Below are positions 5,191-11,534 of a stretch of DNA of 14,761 bases, piece after piece. Each line of letters begins with the position of its first letter. Position 1 is the stretch's first letter. This DNA comes from CAZOIA01 sp964579675. GTDB taxonomy: Bacteria; Planctomycetota; Phycisphaerae; UBA1845; PWPN01. The DNA lies in NCBI GenBank assembly GCA_964579675.1, contig CAZOIA010000144.1, positions 1-14,761 on the forward strand, given 5' to 3'. A model generated the notes under the pieces. That model made no database searches. It was not told the DNA's origin and saw only the letters and a program-made list of their open reading frames with translations. Position numbers and translations under genes: made by a program.

Positions 5191-6504
5191 CTACTTGGCG
5201 GTCACCTTCGGCGGCTGGCTGTAGAGCCTCCATTGATCAGCGACGCGGGCGGCCTTGGTGTCGCCCTTGTGGATCAGGATGCGGTAGTTGAACTCCGCGG
5301 CCTCGCCTTTTTTCCAGGTGTGCGAGCCGTTCTGCTTCTTGTCCCGGGTGAAGTGGCCCAGGCCGAAGGGATTCGCGGTATACAGGCCGTACCCGCGGAT
5401 GTGCCAGCGGGTCGGATGGCGGAAGTTCTTCGGGTGGTCGAAGACGGCGATGCCGACGGTGCTGGCGGTTTCCGCGTCGCGGCTGAGAACCGGCCCGACG
5501 TAGTCGCACCAGCCGGACGCCTTACCCCAGCACTCCTTCTCGCCCTTTTGCCCGTGGATGTTCGTCATTTGGCCGTGCATCTTCTTGGGTTTGGTGACTC
5601 CACGCTCGTCCATCGTGACCGCGGTGCGGACCGAGAGGATGCCGCCTTCCTTGGTGTCGAGGAACGTGGCGTCACAATCGGTGAACTTGAAGATGTTCCT
5701 GATGTCGATGATGCGCTCGTCGTTGCTGGCGAAGAAGGTGTACGTGCGCAGCTCGGTGAACTGGCGCACGCCGGTGTGGGTGGCCCATTCGATTTCGGCT
5801 TGGATCTCTACGAAGACGGGCCCGCTTTCGCTGGTCGCGTGCACGATTCGTTTGAGTATCTGGCGGTCCTGCTTGGCGGGTTCGGTCTCGTGCCAGTAGT
5901 TGGCGGTGCCGTCGAAGTTGGGCGTGCGGACCTCGCCGTGGGCGCACCAGATCGAGCGGTGGTGATGATGGTCCTGCCGTTTGTTGTCTTTCTCGATCGG
6001 GTTGTCCTTCATAGGGTAATCGCGGGTGACGGGGTCGCCGGTGGGCCCGATGACGGGGTAGAGGTAGACCTTGGGTTCGTCCTTCTTGAAGTTCAAGGTG
6101 GCAAATCGCCGGTCGCCGCGAGACACGTCGATCCTGCCCTCATCGGCGTGCTTATCCCAGATGTGGATACCGGTAATCTCCTTGCCGGACCGGAGCAATT
6201 CAAGCTCGTAGCTCCGCTTCTCTCCGGGTTTCATCGGCGCTGACCACCACCATAGCCGTCCCTCGTGGTCGGCCTGGGCGAAACCGCACTGCTCACCATT
6301 GAAGTTGCGTCGGTACACGCGGTCGGGCAGCACCCCATCGCGGGGAGCCAGACAAATCGGCCCGCTGGGCCAGGCGTGCTCGCCCGCGCTGATCGTGATT
6401 TCCGTCGCGCCGGCTCCGCCTGCCGACAGGCACCAGGTCAAGGCGAACGTCGCCGCCAGTACGATTGCCGGATTCGTTTTCGTCGTGGTTGCTGGTGTTT
6501 GCAC
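5191..6504 (-). CDS. Secreted DUF6807 ('PmoA-like') family protein
   Basis: 437 aa from a GTG at 6504, which has AGGAG six bases upstream. The frame is open to an ATG at 6630, but that would put about 40 polar residues before the signal peptide. The N-terminus then has a signal peptide: hydrophobic AIVLAATFALTWCLSAGG, cleavage likely after GAGA near residue 33. The family core follows: YPVIGPTGDPVTRDYP (about 149-164), a four-His run in QDHHHHRSIW (179-182), and the C-terminal GYGLYTANPFGLGHF. This is the Pfam family first labelled 'methane oxygenase PmoA', now DUF6807. It is not the methane monooxygenase subunit and no membrane-spanning pmo-type segments are present. Its function is unknown; frequent association with sugar dehydrogenases and isomerases in planctomycetes suggests extracytoplasmic carbohydrate catabolism. 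It lies between an isomerase gene (126-bp gap) and a URO-D-like fragment (17-bp gap). Confidence 0.88.
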   Translation of the reverse strand: MQTPATTTKTNPAIVLAATFALTWCLSAGGAGATEITISAGEHAWPSGPICLAPRDGVLPDRVYRRNFNGEQCGFAQADHEGRLWWWSAPMKPGEKRSYELELLRSGKEITGIHIWDKHADEGRIDVSRGDRRFATLNFKKDEPKVYLYPVIGPTGDPVTRDYPMKDNPIEKDNKRQDHHHHRSIWCAHGEVRTPNFDGTANYWHETEPAKQDRQILKRIVHATSESGPVFVEIQAEIEWATHTGVRQFTELRTYTFFASNDERIIDIRNIFKFTDCDATFLDTKEGGILSVRTAVTMDERGVTKPKKMHGQMTNIHGQKGEKECWGKASGWCDYVGPVLSRDAETASTVGIAVFDHPKNFRHPTRWHIRGYGLYTANPFGLGHFTRDKKQNGSHTWKKGEAAEFNYRILIHKGDTKAARVADQWRLYSQPPKVTAK

Positions 6505-6630
6505 GCTGCTCTCCTGCAGGGAATCGTCCTGCTGCTCGTGTTCAGATGCGGATTCCAAAGCCGTCTTACCCGTGCGAGCCGGGATTGTGACCGCAGCCAC
6601 GGCAGGGAGCAAGTTTCCTGCGTCTCTCAC

Positions 6631-7467
6631 TCAGGCGGGCATGGCCGCTTTGAGGGTCTTCAGGCCGACCTGGGCCACCGTAGTCGGATCGGGCTTGTAG
6701 TCGAAGGGCTCCAGGGAGACCCAGCGGTCGAACCCGACCTCGGCCAGGGCCTTTAGGATGGCTTTGAAGTCCAGCGGGTCGCCGTCGCCCTCGGCCAAGG
6801 GCATACCCGCGCCCTTGCCGGACGGATGGTTGGCGTGGACGTGCCGGGCCCGGCCGCCGAACCGGCGGATGGTCTCGATGATGCCGTCGGGCATGGAGCC
6901 CATTGCCTTGACGTCCAGCATGATGTCGATATTCGGGTGGCTGATCTCGTCGGCGAGCCGGGCGGCCTCGGCGGCGGTCTGGATGAAGTTCGTCTCCGCC
7001 GGTGCGAGGGCCTCGATGCAGATCGTCACGCCACGGTCGGCACAGGCGCCGGCAACCGATGCGAGCACGTCTTTCGCTCGCTTGAAGCCTTCCTCGAACG
7101 TGTTCGGCGGTTCAATGTTGCGCTGGTTGGGCGAGCCGAGCGTCATCACCTTCCCGCCCAGGTCGCCGCAGAAGTTGACCAGGGCCTTGAGGTAGTCGGC
7201 GGTCTTGGCCCGGACCGCGTCGTCGGGCGTGGTCAGATGAAGCCCCTTCGGTGAGACGAACAGCCAGTGCAGGCCTACGACGTCCACGCCGGCGTCGGCC
7301 GCCGCCTTGACGATCCTCTTGCGGCGGTCGGTGGAGATCTCGTCCACCCGCTCGGCAATGGTGAACGGCGCGACTTCCACGCCCGCGAAGCCGATGCGGG
7401 CGGCAATCGCAAAGACCTGCTCGATGGGAACGTCCCGCCACGGCTCGCTGCAGGTTGCGAATTCCAT
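6631..7467 (-). CDS. Sugar phosphate isomerase/epimerase (xylose isomerase-like TIM barrel)
   Basis: 278 aa, normal for the AP_endonuc_2 superfamily (hydroxypyruvate isomerase, tagatose/psicose 3-epimerase and inosose enzymes). The start at 7467 has GGGAG seven bases upstream; the frame runs further to 7986, but that part is antisense to the lipoprotein gene. The barrel opens with MEFATCSEPWRDVPIEQVF. Probable metal ligands fall at the usual strand ends: E152 in ICIEAL, D185 in MLDVKAM, H211 in HVHANHP, E253 in SLEPFD. No signal peptide, so cytoplasmic. The substrate cannot be assigned. It precedes the DUF6807 gene and a URO-D-like fragment, suggesting a catabolic cluster whose last gene is broken. 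Confidence 0.88.
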   Translation of the reverse strand: MEFATCSEPWRDVPIEQVFAIAARIGFAGVEVAPFTIAERVDEISTDRRKRIVKAAADAGVDVVGLHWLFVSPKGLHLTTPDDAVRAKTADYLKALVNFCGDLGGKVMTLGSPNQRNIEPPNTFEEGFKRAKDVLASVAGACADRGVTICIEALAPAETNFIQTAAEAARLADEISHPNIDIMLDVKAMGSMPDGIIETIRRFGGRARHVHANHPSGKGAGMPLAEGDGDPLDFKAILKALAEVGFDRWVSLEPFDYKPDPTTVAQVGLKTLKAAMPA

Positions 7468-7496
7468 TGCTGACTCCCAAGACCCCAGCCCCGGGG

Positions 7497-7515
7497 CACC
7501 GGTTCTGTACCGGTG
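7497..7515. repeat. Hairpin between lipoprotein and isomerase genes
   Basis: CACCGGT (7497-7503) and ACCGGTG (7509-7515) form a perfect 7-bp stem with a 5-nt loop in the 70-bp gap. On the minus strand it would sit in the mRNA after the lipoprotein stop and before the isomerase ribosome site. No T-run follows, so it may be an mRNA processing or stability element, or a Rho-assisted end. A GGGGCACC motif overlaps its edge. Confidence 0.4.
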
Positions 7516-7537
7516 ATTTGCAGATTCCGGGATGGTT

Positions 7538-8509
7538 CTAAGGCACGCGGGGCGGTGGCGGCGGGCTGGCCTTGATCGCTTCGGTGGTCTCTTCGCCGGG
7601 CTTCGGCGAGTCGGTCGGCGCCGGTGACCCGGTCGGCTCCGGGCGGAGTTCGGTGACCGGCTCGCCCGGAGCATGGCGTGTCCGCTCCGCGGTGAGCTGG
7701 TGGATCCGCACATGGGCGTAATCCACGTTTGACCTGTTGAAACGCTCTTCTTCCACGACCCGCTGATACATCTCCAGCGCCTTTTCCCGCTCATGCAGGC
7801 GATAGTCGTACACCACCGCCATCTGAAAGCGGGCCGGGTGCGGCGTATCCGGGTTCCACTCGATGGCCCGCTGGTACCACAGCACCGCGATCGTGTTGTC
7901 CTGCTCCTCCAAGTACTCCTTGTGGATCTCCGCGATCCAGTAGGCGGCGTCGTCGATCTTGTCGCTGGTCGGGTACTGCTCCACAAGTTCCTTGAACTTG
8001 GCCAGGGCCAGCTTCATTGTTTCCTGGTTGTACAGGACGGGAATTCCATGGCCGCCCTTTGTCATCAGGGCCCGGCCGTCCTCGTAGAGCTTGTCAGCCT
8101 CGGCAATCGACTCGGTCGGCCGTAGCGAGGCCACCGGCGCTATCGCATCCTCGATGTACCCGTACGGCTTGACCCTCCCGAGGTCGTTGAGTTCATGGCG
8201 AGCCCAGGCGGCCTTCTCGCTGTAGCCGTGTTCGGTGTAATAGGTCTCCAGCGCGCCCAGGAATCGGGCGTACATCGCGCGATGCAGAAGCATCTCCTCC
8301 ACCAGATCCACCTCGGTGCACTCGACGATGTTGATTTCCGGCAGGTCGATGCCGGCCGGGTTTTCGAGGGACGTGACGGGTCCCTCCGGAGCCCTCCGAG
8401 TGGGGCCAAACAACGCGTCCGTTTTGCAGCCGGCGATGTTGAGCACCAGCAGGGCTGAGACAGCCATTAAGGCCATCGGCGCAACCACCATTTCTTGGAT
8501 CGGTTTCAT
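7538..8509 (-). CDS. Lipoprotein with TPR-like repeats and a proline-rich tail
   Basis: 323 aa from the ATG at 8509, which has a strong AGGAGG seven bases upstream; the outer ATG at 8566 is not needed. A lipoprotein signal peptide is clear: MKPIQEMVVAPMALMAV... with lipobox NIAGC, so Cys28 is the acylated residue and the mature protein is membrane-anchored outside the cytoplasm. Residues about 70-130 are helical. From about 130 to 260 there are TPR-like helix pairs, for example ALAKFKELVEQYPTSDKIDD, AVLWYQRAIEWNPDTPHPAR and ALEMYQRVVEEE. This resembles the tol-pal/BamD-type 'outer membrane assembly' TPR layout, but I cannot assign it to BamD. The last ~45 residues are Pro/Glu/Thr-rich and end PPPPPRVP, probably disordered. 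A 272-bp gap without recognisable features separates it from ispD upstream. Confidence 0.8.
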   Translation of the reverse strand: MKPIQEMVVAPMALMAVSALLVLNIAGCKTDALFGPTRRAPEGPVTSLENPAGIDLPEINIVECTEVDLVEEMLLHRAMYARFLGALETYYTEHGYSEKAAWARHELNDLGRVKPYGYIEDAIAPVASLRPTESIAEADKLYEDGRALMTKGGHGIPVLYNQETMKLALAKFKELVEQYPTSDKIDDAAYWIAEIHKEYLEEQDNTIAVLWYQRAIEWNPDTPHPARFQMAVVYDYRLHEREKALEMYQRVVEEERFNRSNVDYAHVRIHQLTAERTRHAPGEPVTELRPEPTGSPAPTDSPKPGEETTEAIKASPPPPPRVP

Positions 8510-8781
8510 GGCATCGCCTCCTGCGATAGCGACATTCGTAGAGGAGAGCACCGCGGGCTTGGACAATTTGTGGCTAAGGGTAATCAGAACAAGGCCACCT
8601 CGTCAAGACGGCAAGACAGAGAATTGTTGCGTCTGCGATGCGCGGCAAGGGCGCCGGGGCATCCCCGCCGGGAAAACTCACAGGCTCGCACAGATGGCTG
8701 GGGGGCATGAATGGGTGCCGGGCATCGGGGCCTGGCGGCGGGGCTCGGGATTCAGGGTCCGCTCTTTCAGCTTGTCCGGCC

Positions 8782-9519
8782 TCACCACTGGGCCTCTTCG
8801 AACGGGCGGAGCGGGCCCTTGGGCCTGGGGGCGGGCCGGGATTTGATGATCGCGTTGGCCAGCGCGACATCGGCTCTCGTAGTGATCTTGAGGTTCGTGA
8901 AGTCGGACCGGACGAGCGAGACCGCGTGCCCGATAGCCTCGACCAACTGGGCATCGTCGGTCGGGTCACCCTGGAACTGGCCGCGTTTCTCGTAGGCCTC
9001 CAAAATGACCTCCCGCTTGAATACCTGGGGCGTCTGGGCCTCCCACAGGTCCTGGCGGGAGATGGTCTCATCGATGACTCCGGCCGGGCTGCCCCGCTTG
9101 ATGGTGCCGCGGAGCGGGGCGGCGAGGATGGCGGCTCCGGTCTTCCGGGCCTCGGTGAAGACGGCATCGATCATGGCGGTCGAGACGCAGGGCCGGGCGC
9201 AGTCGTGGATCGCGACCAGTTCGGCGTCGTCCCGGACCACGGCCAGGCCGTTGGCGACTGAATCCGGCCGCTCAGCCCCCCCGGCGGCCGGTTGCACACC
9301 CATGAACCCCAGGTTCGCACCGTACTTGGCCTTGACCTGATCCTCGTCCTCGGGGGCGACCACCAGGATGGTCTGGCACACGTCGTCGCGGTTGATGAAG
9401 TGCTCGATCGTGCGGAGGAACATGGGCCGCCCATCGATCTTGGCGAACGTCTTCTTCTCCGACCCGCCGAACCGCTCGCCCTTGCCCGCCGCCACGATAA
9501 TGGCCGCCACCTTGGTCAT
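8782..9519 (-). CDS. ispD: 2-C-methyl-D-erythritol 4-phosphate cytidylyltransferase
   Basis: 245 aa, close to the usual 230. Couples CTP to MEP, the third step of the non-mevalonate (DOXP) isoprenoid pathway, in the cytosol. Motifs in order: nucleotide-binding VAAGKGERFG (9-18) with K23, GGAERPDSVANGL (80-92), HDCARP (105-110), QTPQVF (162-167), TDDAQLVE (187-194), and NLKITTRADVALA (209-221) whose lysine contacts the substrate. The start at 9519 is chosen because MTKVAAIIVAAG matches family N-termini; the frame extends 24 codons further without support. The C-terminus carries a ~20-residue Pro/Arg-rich extension. Divergent from tgt, with a good promoter at 9591-9619. No ispF is adjacent. Confidence 0.94.
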   Translation of the reverse strand: MTKVAAIIVAAGKGERFGGSEKKTFAKIDGRPMFLRTIEHFINRDDVCQTILVVAPEDEDQVKAKYGANLGFMGVQPAAGGAERPDSVANGLAVVRDDAELVAIHDCARPCVSTAMIDAVFTEARKTGAAILAAPLRGTIKRGSPAGVIDETISRQDLWEAQTPQVFKREVILEAYEKRGQFQGDPTDDAQLVEAIGHAVSLVRSDFTNLKITTRADVALANAIIKSRPAPRPKGPLRPFEEAQW

Positions 9520-9590
9520 CGTTGAGAGCCTCGCGTTCGCCCGTTCCTGTCCCGCCGGCCCGGCGATGCTGCCGGACATGGAGCACTTCA

Positions 9591-9619
9591 TTTATAAACG
9601 CCCGGGGCCGCCACGGCAA
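9591..9619 (-). promoter_or_regulatory. Sigma-70-type promoter for ispD
   Basis: On the minus strand TTGCCG (9619-9614) and TATAAA (9596-9591) are separated by exactly 17 bp. The sequence stands out as the only A/T cluster in a G+C-rich 230-bp divergent intergenic region. Transcription would start near 9584, about 65 nt before the ispD ATG. Recognised by consensus only. Confidence 0.5.
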
Positions 9620-9749
9620 GGGGTCTTTCCCGCTCGGCGTTGACGGGCGAAGGCTCCATCAGCAGATCGAGGTCCTTCACGTATCGAAGCGACTCGCACC
9701 GTCGAGCAAGCCTGGGGGCCGGGTGGTCTGCGGTGGCCGCCGCGGTAAG

Positions 9750-10934
9750 ATGACCCCGATGTTTCGCTTCGAGATCACACATCGCGAGCCGCAGGGGCCT
9801 GCCCGGTCAGGCATGTTGACCACGCCGCACGGGACGGTGCACACGCCCGCGTTCATGCCCGTGGGCAGCGTGGGCAGCATCAAGGGCGTCTGGCCGGAGC
9901 AGGTCCGCGACAGTGGGACCGAGATGATCGTGGCCAACACGTACCACCTTTGGCAGCGGCCCGGGGCGGAGGTCGTCGAGCGGCTCGGCGGGCTGCACCA
10001 GTTCATGGGCTGGGACGGCCCGATCCTCACCGACAGCGGGGGTTACCAGGTCTTCTCGCTCGCGGAGCTGAACCGGATCACCGATGCGGGCGTGACGTTC
10101 CGGTCGCATATCGACGGGCAGCGGCTGCACCTCGATCCGACATTGGCCACGCGGATCCAGCATCAGCTCGGCGCCGATGTCATCATGGCCCTGGACGAGT
10201 GCCCGCCGGGCAACGCGGATCGGGTCACCGTCGCCCGGGCGGTGGAGCGGACCGTCCGTTGGGCGAGACAGTGCAAGGAGGCGCACGAGCGGCTTGAGGG
10301 GCGGGGGAGAAACGGTGCCCGCACCAGCGACCAGGCGCTGTTCGGGATCGTTCAGGGCGGCGTGTTCCACGACCTGCGCCGGGCGTGTGCCGACCGGCTC
10401 ATCGAGCTGGACCTGCCCGGGTATGCGATCGGCGGGTTGTCGGTGGGTGAAACGCACGGGCAGATGGTCGAGGTGCTCCAAGGGCTGGCCGGCGAGTTGC
10501 CCGTGGACCGCCCGCGGTATCTGATGGGCGTGGGTATGCCCAGGGATATCCTGGCGGCGGTCCGGGCGGGGGTGGACCTGTTCGATTGCGTGCTGCCCAC
10601 GCGGAACGCGCGGAACGGTTGCGCGTTCACCGCGGTTGGGGGGCTCCGGCTGCGGAACGAGCAGCACCGGGCCCAGGAGGCGCCCCTGGAGGCCGGTTGC
10701 CCCTGCCCGACGTGCCGGCGGTTGAGCCGGGGGTACCTTCGGCACCTGCTGCTGGCCCGGGAGATGCTCGGGCCGATGCTCCTGACCGTGCACAACCTGT
10801 GGTTCTACCAGCGGTTCATGGCCCGGATTCGAGACTTGATTCCGACCGGCGATTGGGGGACGATGCTGGCCGATTTCCCGGTGGCCAGCCAGACCGACGC
10901 GGATGAGACCGTAAGCGAGGGAGCTTCAGAGTGA
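9750..10934 (+). CDS. tgt: tRNA-guanine transglycosylase (queuine tRNA-ribosyltransferase)
   Basis: 394 aa, typical length. Exchanges guanine at the wobble position of GUN-anticodon tRNAs (Asp, Asn, His, Tyr) for the preQ1 precursor of queuosine. Landmarks: TPAFMPVGSVGSIKGV, ILTDSGGYQVFSL with catalytic D95, GIVQGGVFHDLR (199-210), AIGGLSVGE (226-234), and LFDCVLPTRNARNG with the nucleophile D279. The zinc site is C317, C319, C322 and H348 (CPCPTC...VHNLWFYQ). The start MTPMFRFEI at 9750 is chosen because upstream codons of the open frame look non-coding; the second ATG at 9759 is equally possible, as the ribosome site (GGTAAG) is weak. Its last codons overlap the yajC start by 4 bp. Confidence 0.96.
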   Translation: MTPMFRFEITHREPQGPARSGMLTTPHGTVHTPAFMPVGSVGSIKGVWPEQVRDSGTEMIVANTYHLWQRPGAEVVERLGGLHQFMGWDGPILTDSGGYQVFSLAELNRITDAGVTFRSHIDGQRLHLDPTLATRIQHQLGADVIMALDECPPGNADRVTVARAVERTVRWARQCKEAHERLEGRGRNGARTSDQALFGIVQGGVFHDLRRACADRLIELDLPGYAIGGLSVGETHGQMVEVLQGLAGELPVDRPRYLMGVGMPRDILAAVRAGVDLFDCVLPTRNARNGCAFTAVGGLRLRNEQHRAQEAPLEAGCPCPTCRRLSRGYLRHLLLAREMLGPMLLTVHNLWFYQRFMARIRDLIPTGDWGTMLADFPVASQTDADETVSEGASE

Positions 10935-11257
10935 CCGGCACATTCGAGATTCCAACCCTGGCCCAGCGCGGCAACGAGATGCTCGTTGGCCTGATCCTGA
11001 TGATCGTGGTGTTCTACGGCTTCGTGCTGTGGGGCAGCCACAAGGACAAGCAGAAGCGCAAGCAGATGCTCGCTGCGGTCAAGAAGAACGATCGGGTCAT
11101 GACCATCGGCGGGATCATCGGATCGGTGATTACGGTGAACGACGCGGAGGTAAGCCTCAAGGTTGACGAGTCGGCCAACGTGAAGGTCACCGTGACCCGC
11201 AGCGCGATCCAGCGGGTGCTCGCCGACGGCGAGAAGCCCACCGACGTCAGTTCGTGA
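10931..11257 (+). CDS. yajC: Sec translocon accessory subunit YajC
   Basis: 108 aa. A small inner-membrane protein that associates with SecDF at the Sec translocon. One membrane segment at about residues 17-36 (MLVGLILMIVVFYGFVLWGS) is followed by a basic cytoplasmic stretch HKDKQKRKQ and the family hallmark VKKNDRVMTIGGIIGSV. Starts at GTG, with GTGA shared with the tgt stop codon, and GAGGGAG seven bases upstream supports that start. tgt-yajC is a classic gene pair, usually continuing into secD-secF. Here the next coding gene is a secreted beta-helix protein, so secD/secF must lie elsewhere. Confidence 0.93.
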   Translation: MTGTFEIPTLAQRGNEMLVGLILMIVVFYGFVLWGSHKDKQKRKQMLAAVKKNDRVMTIGGIIGSVITVNDAEVSLKVDESANVKVTVTRSAIQRVLADGEKPTDVSS

Positions 11258-11347
11258 GCCGACGCGGCCAGATAAAGCCTGAATGAACTTGCCCCTCCCA
11301 GGGATGGCTCCGCCAACCCCGGCTGTGAACCCGCCCGACCGATGTAG

Positions 11348-11353
11348 TATAAT
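11348..11353 (+). promoter_or_regulatory. Perfect -10 box (TATAAT) downstream of yajC
   Basis: TATAAT occurs exactly in an otherwise G+C-rich intergenic region. No good -35 is seen at 16-18 bp (best is TGTGAA, weak). Initiation seven bases downstream would fall on the A of an ATG at 11360, so a leaderless transcript is possible. Otherwise it would give the beta-helix gene a ~175-nt leader. Confidence 0.4.
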
Positions 11354-11359
11354 CGGGTC

Positions 11360-11514
11360 ATGGCCCTGCCGCCCAAGAAGACATCCTCTAATCCGGATTT
11401 CTCACCACGGAGAGACTCCTCGGGTACCTCGTAGACGGATGCCAGGAGCAGAGTCCACGCGCCCGGGAATTGATCGCCAAGATCATGGGAGGCGAGTCCC
11501 CGATCACTATCTGA
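11360..11514 (+). pseudogene. Possible small protein gene with a frameshift, or leader ORF
   Basis: From the ATG at 11360 a 24-codon frame reads MALPPKKTSSNPDFS... and ends at TAG. A second frame, opening just after a TAA at 11389, reads protein-like: LTTERLLGYLVDGCQEQSP then RARELIAKIMGGESPITI, ending at TGA 11512-11514. It has no ATG, GTG or TTG at its beginning. Joining the two by a one-base shift near 11391-11402 would give a ~50-aa protein. This could be a degraded gene, a sequencing error or simply leader sequence. I recognise no family. The only support is amino-acid composition and the neat TATAAT spacing. Confidence 0.25.
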
Positions 11515-11534
11515 AACATGAAGGAGGGTTGAGA

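Noticed and set aside
5167..6243. 358-codon plus-strand frame opposite the DUF6807 gene
   Set aside because: Composition is Val/Gly/Asp-rich nonsense typical of antisense frames, and the minus strand encodes a recognisable family.
5191..6504. Particulate methane monooxygenase subunit A
   Set aside because: The old 'PmoA' family label is misleading: the protein is exported, lacks multiple membrane helices, and has no pmoB or pmoC nearby.
7468..7986. N-terminal 173-codon extension of the isomerase frame
   Set aside because: It is Arg/Ser/Thr-rich and overlaps the lipoprotein gene in another frame; the ATG at 7467 has a good ribosome site and matches family starts.
9807..10793. 328-codon minus-strand frame inside tgt
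   Set aside because: The plus strand carries every Tgt motif; the antisense peptide is His/Arg/Pro-rich without domains.
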